Notes: a model not told the origin generated them from the sequence alone. A stretch of 64,000 nt of DNA from Agromyces bracchium (GCF_009709675.1 NZ_WMLB01000037.1:51756-115755); one strand, 5' to 3'. Positions 47,783 through 56,674 are shown, counted from the first letter of the stretch. Made by a program: numbers and translations.

Positions 47783-48496
47783 ATGCAGGTCGACGTGGAC
47801 TCCGATGGCCAACCGACCGTCGGGTCGGCGGCCACCGTCGTGATCCTGCGCGAGGGCGCCCGGGGCCTCGAGGTGCTCCTCGGCGAACGCAACCACCGCG
47901 GGTCGTTCGCGGGGGCGTGGGTCTTCCCCGGCGGGGCGGTCGACGAGGCGGATGCCGCGGGCGATCCGGTCGACTCGTCTCCAGCGGCTCGACGGGCCGC
48001 GGTGCGGGAGACGCTCGAGGAGGTCGGGCTCGAGCTCGGCGTCGACGACCTCGTGGAGTTCGCGCTGTGGAGTCCGCCGAAGGGCGTGCCGAAGCGGATG
48101 CGGACGCGGTTCTTCGCGGCGCGCGCGCCCGAGGCCGAGGTCCGGCTCGCGACCGACGAGCTGATCCAGGCGGAGTGGCTGACGCCGACCGAGGCGCTCG
48201 AGCACCACGCCGACGGGGCGATGACGCTCTTCCCGCCGACCTGGGTGACCCTCCACGAGCTCCGGGACGCAGCCGATGTCGATGCGGCGCTCGCGCAGCT
48301 CGACGCGCACGAGCTGCGCGCCTACGTCGGCCGGTTCGACGACGACCGGACGACACTGTACTGGCAGGAGGACGAGCACTTCCACACGGACGACCGCGAG
48401 CATCGCGCCGTGCCCGACGACGGGCCCGACGCCGATGGACCGCGTCACCGTCTCATGATGGACCGACTGCCCTGGGTGTACCTGCACTCCTTCTGA
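47783..48496 (+). CDS. NUDIX hydrolase (NUDT19/CoA-type)
   Basis: A 237-residue NUDIX protein. FAGAWVFPGGAVDEADAAG leads into RRAAVRETLEEVGLEL, giving a Nudix box with an insert of about 15 residues between the first glycine and REXXEEXG. Members with this insert hydrolyse CoA or related nucleotides. The C-terminal part (WQEDEHFHTDDREHRAV) is histidine-rich. It shares a very short spacer with the divergent MBL gene. The two families often occur together in actinobacteria. Confidence 0.9.
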   Translation: MQVDVDSDGQPTVGSAATVVILREGARGLEVLLGERNHRGSFAGAWVFPGGAVDEADAAGDPVDSSPAARRAAVRETLEEVGLELGVDDLVEFALWSPPKGVPKRMRTRFFAARAPEAEVRLATDELIQAEWLTPTEALEHHADGAMTLFPPTWVTLHELRDAADVDAALAQLDAHELRAYVGRFDDDRTTLYWQEDEHFHTDDREHRAVPDDGPDADGPRHRLMMDRLPWVYLHSF

Positions 48497-48533
48497 TGGC
48501 CGTCGCGCCCGATTCCGAGGCCCCTCGTATTCG

Positions 48534-48546
48534 CTAGATCATCTAG
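48534..48546. promoter_or_regulatory. MarR operator, CTAGAT-C-ATCTAG
   Basis: CTAGAT at 48534-48539 and ATCTAG at 48541-48546 are perfect 6-bp arms. The site lies 13 bases upstream of the TAGTAT -10 of the MarR gene. Confidence 0.6.
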
Positions 48547-48559
48547 TAACGAGTTCGTG

Positions 48560-48565
48560 TAGTAT
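48560..48565 (+). promoter_or_regulatory. -10 hexamer TAGTAT, leaderless promoter of marR
   Basis: TAGTAT with 7 bases to the ATG at 48573. Confidence 0.65.
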
Positions 48566-48572
48566 CGGCGGA

Positions 48573-49130
48573 ATGTCTGACGAGCGATCCTCGGGGTACT
48601 GGTATTCCGCCGATCGCACCCGCAGAGGGGTCGCGGTCCTGAATGCGCTGCGCGACTATCGCGCGGCCGAAGCGGCGATGCGCCGAAGAACGCGCTCGGC
48701 GATGCGGATGGGGGAGACCGACCTCCTCGCCATCCGCTACCTGCTGAAGCGCGAGGGCGAGGGGCGATCGGTCAGCCCGAAGGACCTCGCCGCACACCTC
48801 GGCATCTCGTCGGCCTCGACCACCGTGCTCATCGATCGCCTCGTCCGCAGCGGGCACGTCGAGCGTCGACCGCATCCGACCGATCGGCGCGCGCTCGTGA
48901 TCGCGCCCACCATCGCCAGCGACGACGAGGTGCGGGCGACGCTCGGCGACATGCACCGGCGCATGATCCAGGTGGCCGAGGGGCTCGAGCCCGACCAGGC
49001 CGTCGCCGTGCTCGACTTCCTCGGGGCGATGCGCGAGGCGGTCGACAGCGTGCGCGACGCCCACGGCGAGGAGGCGCCGGCGGCGCCGGTCACCGCGATC
49101 GATTCGGTGCGCTCGGCCACGGCGGGGTGA
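48573..49130 (+). CDS. MarR-family transcriptional regulator
   Basis: A 185-residue winged-helix regulator. The core is METDLLAIRYLL-type helix (GETDLLAIRYLLKREGE), then VSPKDLAAHLGISSASTTVLIDRLVRSGHVERRPHPTDRRALVIAPT (in parts). The operator upstream makes autoregulation likely. A second CTAGTT/AACTAG repeat lies downstream in front of the kinase gene, which it may also control. The ligand is unknown. Confidence 0.93.
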   Translation: MSDERSSGYWYSADRTRRGVAVLNALRDYRAAEAAMRRRTRSAMRMGETDLLAIRYLLKREGEGRSVSPKDLAAHLGISSASTTVLIDRLVRSGHVERRPHPTDRRALVIAPTIASDDEVRATLGDMHRRMIQVAEGLEPDQAVAVLDFLGAMREAVDSVRDAHGEEAPAAPVTAIDSVRSATAG

Positions 49131-49202
49131 CGTCGACTGTCGCCCTGCAGTACTTCTGTCAACCCCGACTGCCTGAATTGTCGCGCCGGTCGCAGTGGCT
49201 GA

Positions 49203-49217
49203 TACTTCTCGGAAGTA
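49203..49217. promoter_or_regulatory. Inverted repeat TACTTC-TCG-GAAGTA upstream of the kinase gene
   Basis: Perfect 6-bp arms at 49203-49208 and 49212-49217. A half copy (TACTTC) lies at 49151-49156. It is one of two inverted repeats in the 186-base spacer. Confidence 0.5.
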
Positions 49218-49232
49218 GTTGTCCGGGAAGAT

Positions 49233-49251
49233 GCTAGTTAGATAAACTAGC
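49233..49251. promoter_or_regulatory. Inverted repeat GCTAGTT-N5-AACTAGC upstream of the kinase gene
   Basis: Perfect 7-bp arms at 49233-49239 and 49245-49251, in a locally AT-rich patch. It shares the CTAG core with the operator of the preceding MarR gene, so it may be a MarR site. Confidence 0.55.
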
Positions 49252-49316
49252 AAAACTGTCTCACAGCAGTCACGACAGCACCTGAGTCGGCCACGGCCGA
49301 GGAGAAGAGGCCGCGG

Positions 49317-50567
49317 ATGCACGGGTCCAACCCCACTGACGGTCCGTCCTCGCCACCGGGTCCCATGGGCATGCACGGCGTCGGGGTGCGCACCGATCCG
49401 ACGCGCCGGAACGATCCGGCGAGCGGATTCGACTCCGGACCGCTGCGGCCGACCGACCCGAGCGTCCGCACCGACCCGGCCGCCATGCCCGTCGTTCCGG
49501 CGGTGACGCCGAGCCCGGCCCCCGCGCCCGGCTACGACGCGCCCGCCCGGTCTCACCCCGACACCGTGGGTGAGCCCGCACCGCGGTACGAGTTCCTCGA
49601 GCACATCGGGTCCGGCGGCATGGCCGACGTCTACCGCGCGCGCGACAACGAACTGGGTCGGCACGTCGCCGTCAAGCTCTTCCGCGAGACCGACGAGACG
49701 GTCGCCGACCAGCAACGACGCGAACGCGAGATCAAGCTGCTGAGCGGGCTGACGCACGTCGGCCTCGTGCCCGTCCACGACGCCGGCCGGCTGATCCACG
49801 CCGGCATCGAGCGCCGCTACCTCGTGATGGAGCTCGTCGACGGGCTCTCGCTCGCGCATCGCATCGCCGAGGGCCCGGTCAAGCCGCGCCAGGTCGCCGA
49901 CATCGGCGCTCAGGTCGCCGACGTCCTCAGCTACGTGCACGGCCGGGGGGTCGTGCATCGCGACGTCAAGCCCGAGAACATCCTCGTGAGCGAGGTGCCC
50001 ACGTTCGGCTACACGCTGATGACGCGCCTCGCCGACTTCGGCGTCGCGCAGTTCGTCGACGGCACCAGGCTCACCGGCCACGGCACCATCATGGGCACCG
50101 CCGCCTACATCTCGCCCGAGCAGGCCCGGGGCGAGGAGGTCACCGCGGCGACGGACATCTACTCGCTCGGCCTCGTGCTCCTCGAGGCGCTGAAGGGCGA
50201 GCGCGAGTACACCGGGACCCCGATCGAGGCCGCGCTCGCGAGGCTGCACCGACCGCCGGCGATCCCCGACGACCTCAGCCCCGAATGGCGATCGATCCTC
50301 GGCGCCATGACGGCCGACGACCCGGCCGTTCGGCCGAACGCCCACGACGTCGCGAGCACGATGCGCGACCTCATCCGCCTGATGATCCTGCAGACGCAGG
50401 TCCGCAAGGGCAGGGTCCCGGTCTGGGCGAAGGCGACGGGCGACGCGGTCGCCGGTGCTGACCGACGTCGACGCATCGCGGGCATCGCGGGCATCGTGAT
50501 CGGCGTGATCGGCGTCGGCATCGCGATCGTCGTCGGCATCGCCGCGAGCACCGGGCTCATCGGGTGA
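49317..50567 (+). CDS. Membrane-anchored Ser/Thr protein kinase
   Basis: A 416-residue Hanks-type kinase. The first 88 residues are a Pro/Asp/Gly-rich disordered tail. The kinase domain has the Gly loop GSGGMADVY, K120 (HVAVKLF), H214-R215-D216 (VVHRDVKPEN), D240-F-G and the APE-like YISPEQARG. A single membrane span lies at about 392-412 and only a few residues (STGLIG) lie outside, so there is no sensor domain, unlike PknB with its PASTA repeats. GAGGAG precedes the ATG. It may be controlled by the MarR gene upstream. Substrates are unknown. Confidence 0.95.
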   Translation: MHGSNPTDGPSSPPGPMGMHGVGVRTDPTRRNDPASGFDSGPLRPTDPSVRTDPAAMPVVPAVTPSPAPAPGYDAPARSHPDTVGEPAPRYEFLEHIGSGGMADVYRARDNELGRHVAVKLFRETDETVADQQRREREIKLLSGLTHVGLVPVHDAGRLIHAGIERRYLVMELVDGLSLAHRIAEGPVKPRQVADIGAQVADVLSYVHGRGVVHRDVKPENILVSEVPTFGYTLMTRLADFGVAQFVDGTRLTGHGTIMGTAAYISPEQARGEEVTAATDIYSLGLVLLEALKGEREYTGTPIEAALARLHRPPAIPDDLSPEWRSILGAMTADDPAVRPNAHDVASTMRDLIRLMILQTQVRKGRVPVWAKATGDAVAGADRRRRIAGIAGIVIGVIGVGIAIVVGIAASTGLIG

Positions 50568-50671
50568 CGACGACGGTCGCGGCCGCGCCGGGAGCGGTGC
50601 CCGCGGGGCCGGCGCGGCGTCGGGCGGATGGCGGCGCGGCGCGCCGAACGGGCGCGCGCGGGCCGCGGGCG

Positions 50672-50677
50672 TAGCGT
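50672..50677 (+). promoter_or_regulatory. -10 hexamer TAGCGT, leaderless promoter
   Basis: TAGCGT with 7 bases to the ATG at 50685. Confidence 0.6.
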
Positions 50678-50684
50678 CGCAGCC

Positions 50685-51818
50685 ATGTGGAGACGCGTGG
50701 CCGGAGCCATCCGGAAGCCCGAACCGACCGTGCAGGCCGAGGTGACCACCGATCGGGATCCGAGCGCCCCCGAGGTGCGCGTGCACGCCTTCCGGATCGG
50801 CTTCGTCGGCGCGATCGGCGTCCTCCTGGCGCTGTTCATCGGCGGCATCGTCGGGCAGCTCAGCACCGTCATCCTCTACATCGCGCTCGCGCTGTTCCTC
50901 GCGCTCGGCCTCGACCCCATCGTGAGCTGGCTCCAACGTCGGGGGATGCCGCGCTGGGTCGCGATCCTCATCGTGTTCGCGGCCGTCATCGGCCTCTTCA
51001 TCGGCCTGATCGCTACGATCGTGCCGATCGTCGTCACCCAGATCACCGAGGTCGTCACGAACTGGGAGCAGATCGTCCAGGACTTCCAGGACAGCGACCT
51101 CGTCGCCTGGATCGGCTCGATCACGGGCAGCAGCACCTGGCTCGCAGACTCGATCGCCGCCATCGGAGAATGGCTGGCCGACCCGTCCAACATCGGCGCG
51201 CTCACGGGCGGCATCCTCGCGGTCGGCGCCGGGATCGCCGGCGGGTTCACGGGCGCCACCATCGTGCTGATCCTGACGCTGTACTTCCTCGCCTCGCTCG
51301 ACGCGATGAAGCGCTATGCGGCCCGGTTCGTGCCCGCGTCCTCGCGGAACGGCTTCGTCGACGTCTCGCAGGAGATCACCGGGTCGGTCGGCCGCTACGT
51401 CATCGGCCAGATCAGCCTCGCGTCCGTGAACGGCGTGCTGAGCCTCGTCTTCCTGACGATCATCGGCGCCCCCGCGCCGATCCTGCTCGCGTTCATCGCG
51501 TTCCTCGGCTCGCTCGTGCCGCTCATCGGAACGCTGACGGGCGCGGTCGTCATCTCGCTGATCTGCCTCGCGGCCTCGCCCGCGACCGGGCTCGCCGCCG
51601 CAATCTACTACCTGGTGTACATGCAGCTCGAGGCCTACGTGCTGAGCCCGCGCATCATGAGCCGCGCGGTCGCGGTGCCCGGCGCGCTCGTCGTGATCGC
51701 AGCGGTCGCGGGCGGAACGCTCGGCGGCGTGCTCGGCGCGCTCGTCGCCATCCCGGTCGCCGCGTCGCTCATCATCATCGTGGAGAAGGTGATCTTCCCC
51801 CGGCAGGATGCCGCCTGA
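50685..51818 (+). CDS. AI-2E family transporter (second copy)
   Basis: A 377-residue membrane protein with eight or so spans, of the AI-2E/PerM family. IALALFLALGLDPIVSWLQRRGMPRW, FLGSLVPLIGTLTGAVVISL and LEAYVLSPRIMSRAVAVPGALVVIAA (in parts) are the signatures. It is a paralogue of the gene at 25234-26430 but differs clearly in sequence, so the two probably handle different cargo. The leaderless promoter decides the start. It converges on the Eis gene. Confidence 0.93.
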   Translation: MWRRVAGAIRKPEPTVQAEVTTDRDPSAPEVRVHAFRIGFVGAIGVLLALFIGGIVGQLSTVILYIALALFLALGLDPIVSWLQRRGMPRWVAILIVFAAVIGLFIGLIATIVPIVVTQITEVVTNWEQIVQDFQDSDLVAWIGSITGSSTWLADSIAAIGEWLADPSNIGALTGGILAVGAGIAGGFTGATIVLILTLYFLASLDAMKRYAARFVPASSRNGFVDVSQEITGSVGRYVIGQISLASVNGVLSLVFLTIIGAPAPILLAFIAFLGSLVPLIGTLTGAVVISLICLAASPATGLAAAIYYLVYMQLEAYVLSPRIMSRAVAVPGALVVIAAVAGGTLGGVLGALVAIPVAASLIIIVEKVIFPRQDAA

Positions 51819-51827
51819 CCGCGCCGT

Positions 51828-53261
51828 TCAGAACCAGATGCTGAGGTGCGGCGCGCGCGTCGACGCGAACATCCGGTCGGCCAGCTCGAGCGCGCCGTTC
51901 GACGACGCCGTGATCCGGCCCGCTCGCGCGAGCACGGACGGGCGCACGCCGCCGAGGTAGATCGAGGCGAGGTCGCGCACGTCGAGCTTCAGCGAGCGGG
52001 GTTCGGCGGCCCTGGCGGCCGCTCGCGAGCCGGAGCCCTCCGAGCCCGCGGCGCGGGCGCGCGATCGCTCGCGCTTGGGTGCGGCGGTGGAGTTCGAGGC
52101 GGTCGCACTGGCGGCATCCGTCGACCCGTCGGACCGGGGGACGTGCACGACCGCACGCCCGTCGGCCGATGCGAGCAGCGTGTAGCGGCCCGCGGCGTAG
52201 CCGAGCGGGTCGTCGATGTCGAGCACGAGTTCGCCCGCCGCGCCGTACCGGCGGGCGCCGAGCGCCGCGGCCGCATCGACGATGCGCACCCAGAGGTGGT
52301 CGGTCACGTCGACCACGCGGACCGCCCGCGGGTCCTCGAGCAGCCACTCGATCGGCTCGTCGACCGAGCGCAGACGACCCCGGACCCCGGTCACGAAGTC
52401 CTGCTCGACGAGCACCCGCCAGAGCGCGCGCTCGGCGTCGTCGGTCGCCGCGGCGAACACGTCGAACTCGGCCCAGCCGGGCTCGTTCGGCTCGCGCGTG
52501 ACACGGAAGGCCGCGAAGCCCTGGGGCTGGCCGTGCTCGTCGTCGTAGCGGATGGCGCGCAGCGCGCGCGACGCGTCGGATTCGGGATCGACGAGGCCGA
52601 GCATCCGGTCGAGGATGCCGGCCCAGCGGTCGATCTCACCGGGGGTGCGCGCCACGGCACGGCGTGAGATCGCAGCGGCCGCATCGCGGAGCGCCGCCGG
52701 CTCGACGAAGTGCACGCGACCGGGCGCGCTCGGCCCGTTCCACTTCGCCCGACGTCGGTCGATCTCGATGGTGGCGGCCCGCGCCGCGGGCGCGTAGCCG
52801 TAGCGTCCGTAGATCGTCGCCTCGGTGACGGTGAGCATCGCCACGGCGGCGCCGGCGTGCTCCGCCGCGCGGAGCTCGGCCTCCATCATCGCGCGGGCGA
52901 TCCCGCGGCGCCGATGCGTGGGGGAGACCGTGACGGAGCTCACCGCCCAGCCGTCGACGCTGCGCCCGCCCGGTACGCTGAGGCCGGTCGGCCAACTCGA
53001 GACGGTCGCGACCGGCACGTCCGGGTCGGGGACGCCGGGGTCGAAGACGCCGTGCAGCCGGCGCTCGCCCATGACGCGACGCTCATACTCGCGCGTCACC
53101 TCGCGCGGGCGCGCGTGGTGGAACCCGCGGTGGTCGGCGTCGATCCAGCCGTCGAGCGCCTCGGTGTCGCTCGGATCGATCAGGCGGTAGTCGAGTCCCT
53201 TCGACGCGAGCGCGCCCTTGGCATCGGGATCGACCGGGATGGAGCGGGGTTCGAACGACAC
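51828..53261 (-). CDS. eis: Eis-type GNAT N-acetyltransferase
   Basis: A 477-residue tripartite acetyltransferase of the Eis family. The N-terminal GNAT domain has VSSVTVSPTHRRRGIARAMM (acetyl-CoA loop) and the catalytic tyrosine region IYGRYGYAPA. A central second GNAT-like domain and a C-terminal SCP2-like domain follow. The chain ends IWF, and in Eis the terminal Phe carboxylate is catalytic. The family acetylates aminoglycosides at several positions and also host or cell proteins. A low-complexity Ala/Ser/Arg insert of about 45 residues interrupts the last domain. GTG at 53261 follows TAGGCT by 6 bases (leaderless). Confidence 0.9.
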   Translation of the reverse strand: MSFEPRSIPVDPDAKGALASKGLDYRLIDPSDTEALDGWIDADHRGFHHARPREVTREYERRVMGERRLHGVFDPGVPDPDVPVATVSSWPTGLSVPGGRSVDGWAVSSVTVSPTHRRRGIARAMMEAELRAAEHAGAAVAMLTVTEATIYGRYGYAPAARAATIEIDRRRAKWNGPSAPGRVHFVEPAALRDAAAAISRRAVARTPGEIDRWAGILDRMLGLVDPESDASRALRAIRYDDEHGQPQGFAAFRVTREPNEPGWAEFDVFAAATDDAERALWRVLVEQDFVTGVRGRLRSVDEPIEWLLEDPRAVRVVDVTDHLWVRIVDAAAALGARRYGAAGELVLDIDDPLGYAAGRYTLLASADGRAVVHVPRSDGSTDAASATASNSTAAPKRERSRARAAGSEGSGSRAAARAAEPRSLKLDVRDLASIYLGGVRPSVLARAGRITASSNGALELADRMFASTRAPHLSIWF

Positions 53262-53267
53262 CGATCC

Positions 53268-53273
53268 AGCCTA
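53268..53273 (-). promoter_or_regulatory. -10 hexamer TAGGCT, leaderless promoter of eis
   Basis: TAGGCT on the minus strand with 6 bases to the GTG at 53261. Confidence 0.65.
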
Positions 53274-53277
53274 CCGA

Positions 53278-53303
53278 GGCTCCCGACGACGAGGCCGGGA
53301 GCC
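53278..53303 (-). terminator. Terminator-like hairpin of the pentose importer operon
   Basis: GGCTCCCG at 53278-53285 pairs with CGGGAGCC at 53296-53303. It lies 22 bases beyond the permease stop (53326) in the direction of transcription. Confidence 0.55.
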
Positions 53304-53325
53304 CGGGTGAGCGTGGAGGACCTGC

Positions 53326-54636
53326 TCAGGTCCGCATGAGGGATCCGCCCGCTCGGACGCGGGAGATGGCGTCGACGGTGGCGGCGAGGATGAGGACGCC
53401 GCCGGTGACCATGAGGTTGACGCCGGCGGGGAGGTTGAGCAGGCCGAGGCCGTTGGTGATGACGGCGATGACGAGGGCGCCGATGGCGGCGTGCATGAGG
53501 CGTCCGCGGCCGCCGAAGAGGCTGACGCCGCCGACGACGGCGGCGGCGACGCCGGAGAGCACGATCTCGCGGCCGGCTGCGGCGTCGATGGAGCCGACCT
53601 TGCTGATCGAGAACAGGCCGGAGACGACGGCGAGGGTGGAGCAGACGATGAACGCGCTCCAGCGGATCGCCATGACCTTCACTCCGGAGCGGCGGGCGGC
53701 TTCGGCGTTGCCGCCGATGGCGTAGAGGTAGCGGCCGAAGCGGGTGCGGTCCAGGACGAAGGTGCCGATCCAGAGGATGACGAGCACGATCGGCACGACG
53801 ATGGGGACGCCTTCGACGACGCCGACCGATTGGCCGCGGTTGCGGCTGAGGACAGCGATCGCGGCACCGCCGATGACGGCGATCACGCCGAGCTTGATCC
53901 AGACCAGGGCGATGGTGCGGTTCGGCACGCCGGCGCGGGTGCGGCGGGCGCGGTCCCAGAACGAGATGCCGGCGGAGATGGCGATGATGATGGCGAGCAT
54001 GACCCAGCCGGCCCAGACGGGCATGTTGGAGTTCTGGATGTCGCGGATCTCGGGGATCTGGACCCGGTACAGGCCGCCGGAGCCGATGATCATGAGGGTC
54101 AGGCCCTGGTAGCCGAGGAACAGGCCGAGGGTGACCACGAAGGATGGGATGCCGACCCTGGCGACGAAGAAGCCGATCAGGGTTCCGGTGAGGATGCCCG
54201 CGGCGAACGCGATCGCGAGGGCGATCGGCCAGGCGATCGCGTGCACGTTGACGAGCACGATGAACAGCGCCATGGTCATGCCGCTGGTCACGCCGGCGGA
54301 CAGGTCGATCTCGCCGAGCAGCAGCACGAACACGAGCGCCATGCCGAGCATCACGAGCGTCGCGGCCTGGGTGAGCAGGTTGGCGAAGTTGCGTTCGGTC
54401 AGGAAGAACGGGCTGAGGAAGCTGAACAGGATGGTCAGCACCACCAGGCCGGCGACGGCGGGCAGGGCGCCCATGTCGCCGTGCTGGATGCGCTGGAGGT
54501 AGGCGCGGGCCTGGTCGGCGACCGAGCCCTCCTGCCCCGAGCCGATCAGGTCGTTGACGTCGTTCACGCTGGTGTCGGGCGCGGGCCCGGTCGTCTGCGG
54601 CGCCTGCGGGGTCTGGGGGGTTCGGGGGGTGCTCAT
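53326..54636 (-). CDS. Sugar ABC transporter permease (XylH/RbsC type)
   Basis: A 436-residue BPD_transp_2 permease with 10 or more spans after a 55-residue Pro/Thr-rich cytoplasmic tail. Family features are LGEIDLSAGVTSGMTMAL, IPSFVVTLGLFLGYQGLTL, NAEAARRSGVKVMAIRWSAF (EAA-like) and SLFGGRGRLMHAAIGALVI. The length and large internal loop fit XylH rather than RbsC. Its ATG overlaps the ATPase stop (ATGA). It is the last gene of a three-gene importer operon. Confidence 0.95.
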   Translation of the reverse strand: MSTPRTPQTPQAPQTTGPAPDTSVNDVNDLIGSGQEGSVADQARAYLQRIQHGDMGALPAVAGLVVLTILFSFLSPFFLTERNFANLLTQAATLVMLGMALVFVLLLGEIDLSAGVTSGMTMALFIVLVNVHAIAWPIALAIAFAAGILTGTLIGFFVARVGIPSFVVTLGLFLGYQGLTLMIIGSGGLYRVQIPEIRDIQNSNMPVWAGWVMLAIIIAISAGISFWDRARRTRAGVPNRTIALVWIKLGVIAVIGGAAIAVLSRNRGQSVGVVEGVPIVVPIVLVILWIGTFVLDRTRFGRYLYAIGGNAEAARRSGVKVMAIRWSAFIVCSTLAVVSGLFSISKVGSIDAAAGREIVLSGVAAAVVGGVSLFGGRGRLMHAAIGALVIAVITNGLGLLNLPAGVNLMVTGGVLILAATVDAISRVRAGGSLMRT

Positions 54637-55385
54637 GCGCTGGCTCCCTGCTGGACCTTGGTGCCGGTGATGTACCCGACGACATCGTCGCGGGAGGTCT
54701 GGTCGGCGTCCAGGTGCGCGACCATCTGGCCGAGGTAGAGGACGTCGATGTGATCGGCGACCTCGAACACGTCGGCGAGGTTGTGGCTGATCAGGATCAC
54801 CGCGACGCCCTGGTCGGCCAGGCGCCGGACCAGGTTCAGCACCTGCTCGGTCTGGGCGACCCCGAGGGCCGCGGTCGGCTCGTCGAGGATCACCAGCCGT
54901 GCCTTCTTCAGCACCGCGCGGGCGATCGCGACCGTCTGGCGTTGCCCGCCGGACAGGCTCGAGACCTTCTGCCGCACCGACTTGACCGTGCGCACCGACA
55001 GGGAGCGCAGCGTGTCGGAGGCCTCCTTCTCCATCAGGCCCTCGTCGAACGTGCCGAACTCGGTCTCCTCGCGGCCGAGGAACATGTTCTGCACGATGTC
55101 GAGGTTGTCGCACAGCGCGAGGTCCTGGTACACCACCTCGATCCCGAGCCGGGACGCATCACGCGGATGATGCAGCGACACCGGCGCGCCATCGAAGCGC
55201 ACCTCGCCGCCGTCGTAGGGCTGCACCCCGGCCAGGCCCTTGATCAGGGTCGACTTACCCGCCCCGTTATCACCCACCAACGCGGTCACCTTGCCCGGGA
55301 AGGCCTTCAGCTCGACCCCCTTCAACACGCTCACCGGGCCGAAGCTCTTCACGACCCCGCTCAGTTCGATCAGTGGCACGTCCAT
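54633..55385 (-). CDS. Sugar ABC transporter ATP-binding protein (single NBD, FrcA/XylG type)
   Basis: A 250-residue single-domain ATPase. Walker A is GDNGAGKST, the signature LSGGQRQ, Walker B LVILDEPTAAL, and the switch histidine is in LISHNL. Classic XylG and RbsA contain two such domains (about 500 residues). Here only one is present, as in FrcA and many actinobacterial versions, so it must homodimerise. I chose the ATG at 55385 because GGAAGGA stands 8 bases upstream. An ATG six codons earlier is possible. It energises the importer. Confidence 0.94.
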   Translation of the reverse strand: MDVPLIELSGVVKSFGPVSVLKGVELKAFPGKVTALVGDNGAGKSTLIKGLAGVQPYDGGEVRFDGAPVSLHHPRDASRLGIEVVYQDLALCDNLDIVQNMFLGREETEFGTFDEGLMEKEASDTLRSLSVRTVKSVRQKVSSLSGGQRQTVAIARAVLKKARLVILDEPTAALGVAQTEQVLNLVRRLADQGVAVILISHNLADVFEVADHIDVLYLGQMVAHLDADQTSRDDVVGYITGTKVQQGASA

Positions 55386-55455
55386 GGGCGTTCCTTCCGA
55401 CATCGTCGTCGCTCCCAGCGTGGCACGCGCGACGCGGCGGCGGGAGAGGGAATTG

Positions 55456-55490
55456 GTCCCGGGCCGCGGCGACGCGCCGCGACCCGGGAC
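55456..55490 (-). terminator. Stem-loop between binding-protein and ATPase genes
   Basis: GTCCCGGG (55456-55463) pairs with CCCGGGAC (55483-55490) and the inner GCGGCG with CGCCGC around an ACG loop. It is an intra-operon hairpin of the kind that stabilises the binding-protein message and limits read-through, raising its level relative to the ATPase and permease. Confidence 0.65.
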
Positions 55491-55532
55491 GGATGGATGA
55501 TGCAGCCGGCTAGTGCCGGCGTCGACGGATCG

Positions 55533-56597
55533 TCACTCGATGCCGTACTCGGCGCACTTGGCCTCGACCTCGCCCTGGCAGAGCTCGGCCGGGTCGGCGT
55601 CGCCGGCCTCGACGACCGTGATGACCTCGTCCGGTCCGACCAGCTGCGGGGTGACCGCGAAGTACGGCGTGCCGTACGGGTCCTCCAGGTCGGGCTCGGC
55701 GGGCGTCTCACCGTTCAGCAGCTGCACCGCGAGCTCGACCGCGGCCTCGGCCTCGAGCGCGACCGGCTTGTACACCGTCGCGGTCTGCTTGCCGAGCAGC
55801 ACGTTCTGCAGGCCCGCGATCGACGCGTCCTGACCCGAGACCGGCACCACGAGGTTGTTCTTGTCCAGGATCGTGATCACGCCCGCCGCGTTGGTGTCGT
55901 TCGCGACCCACACCGCGTCGACCTTGCCGTCCAGCGAGGTCAGCGCCTGCTCGAAGTTCGTCGCGGACTTGTCGCCGTCCCACACGCCCGGCGGCTCGGC
56001 GGCCGGCGTGATGCCCTCGGCCTCCATCACCTCGACCGCACCGTCGTGGAACATCTTCGCGTTGTTGTCGGACGGGTCGCCGCCCATGTACACCACGACC
56101 GCCTCGGCCGGGTCCTTGCCCGCGGCCGCGAGGCCGTCCAGGATCGACTGGCCCTCGAGCCGGCCGACCTCGACGTTGTCGAACGACACGTAGTAGTCCG
56201 CGCCCTCGATCGAGCGGTCGTACGCGATCACCGGGATGCCCTCGGCCGTCGCCTTCTCCGCCACCGCGGCACCGGCGCCGTTGTAGTCGACGAGCAGCAT
56301 CACGCCGCAGCCCTTGCTGAGCTGCTGGTCGGCGATCGTGGCGTACTTGTTCGTGTCGCCCTGCGCGTTCTGGATATCGGTCTCGAAGCCCGCCTCCGAG
56401 AGCCCCTCCTCCAGGTACTTCCGGTCGAAGTTCTCCCAGCGCGGCGAGGATGCCGCGTCGGGCAGGATCACGCACGCACGCGCCGCAGCCGCGTCATCAC
56501 CCGACCCACCACCGGAATCACCGCTCGAACAGGCCGCCAGCAGCAGCGCTGACGCGCCCGCGACTGCGACGGCGGAGACCAAGGATGTCGTTCTCAT
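55533..56597 (-). CDS. Sugar ABC transporter substrate-binding lipoprotein (XylF type)
   Basis: A 354-residue periplasmic-binding protein of the Peripla_BP_4 family. It has a signal peptide and lipobox (SALLLAACSSG), then a Gly/Ser/Asp linker. The mature part has ACVILPDAASSPRWENFDRKYLEEG, VMLLVDYNGAGAA, IPVIAYDRSIEGADYYVSFDN (sugar-contacting Asp-Arg), AVWVANDTNAAGVI and VVPVSGQDASI. These match xylose- and related pentose-binding proteins. GGGGAGAG precedes the ATG at 56597. It heads the importer operon. The likely cargo, given the GH51 gene nearby, is a pentose such as arabinose or xylose. Confidence 0.94.
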   Translation of the reverse strand: MRTTSLVSAVAVAGASALLLAACSSGDSGGGSGDDAAAARACVILPDAASSPRWENFDRKYLEEGLSEAGFETDIQNAQGDTNKYATIADQQLSKGCGVMLLVDYNGAGAAVAEKATAEGIPVIAYDRSIEGADYYVSFDNVEVGRLEGQSILDGLAAAGKDPAEAVVVYMGGDPSDNNAKMFHDGAVEVMEAEGITPAAEPPGVWDGDKSATNFEQALTSLDGKVDAVWVANDTNAAGVITILDKNNLVVPVSGQDASIAGLQNVLLGKQTATVYKPVALEAEAAVELAVQLLNGETPAEPDLEDPYGTPYFAVTPQLVGPDEVITVVEAGDADPAELCQGEVEAKCAEYGIE

Positions 56598-56674
56598 GTC
56601 TCTCCCCTAGCAAGGTGAGGTCGACCCCTCCGGGTGTCACCGTCATCGTCGGCGGTGGCAGGGGCCATGTTCCT

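Noticed and set aside
53326..56597. The pentose importer considered as a recent horizontal insertion
   Set aside because: The wording of its DNA differs a little and it has few GGATGCC words, but there are no flanking repeats, integrase or tRNA, and composition stays in range.
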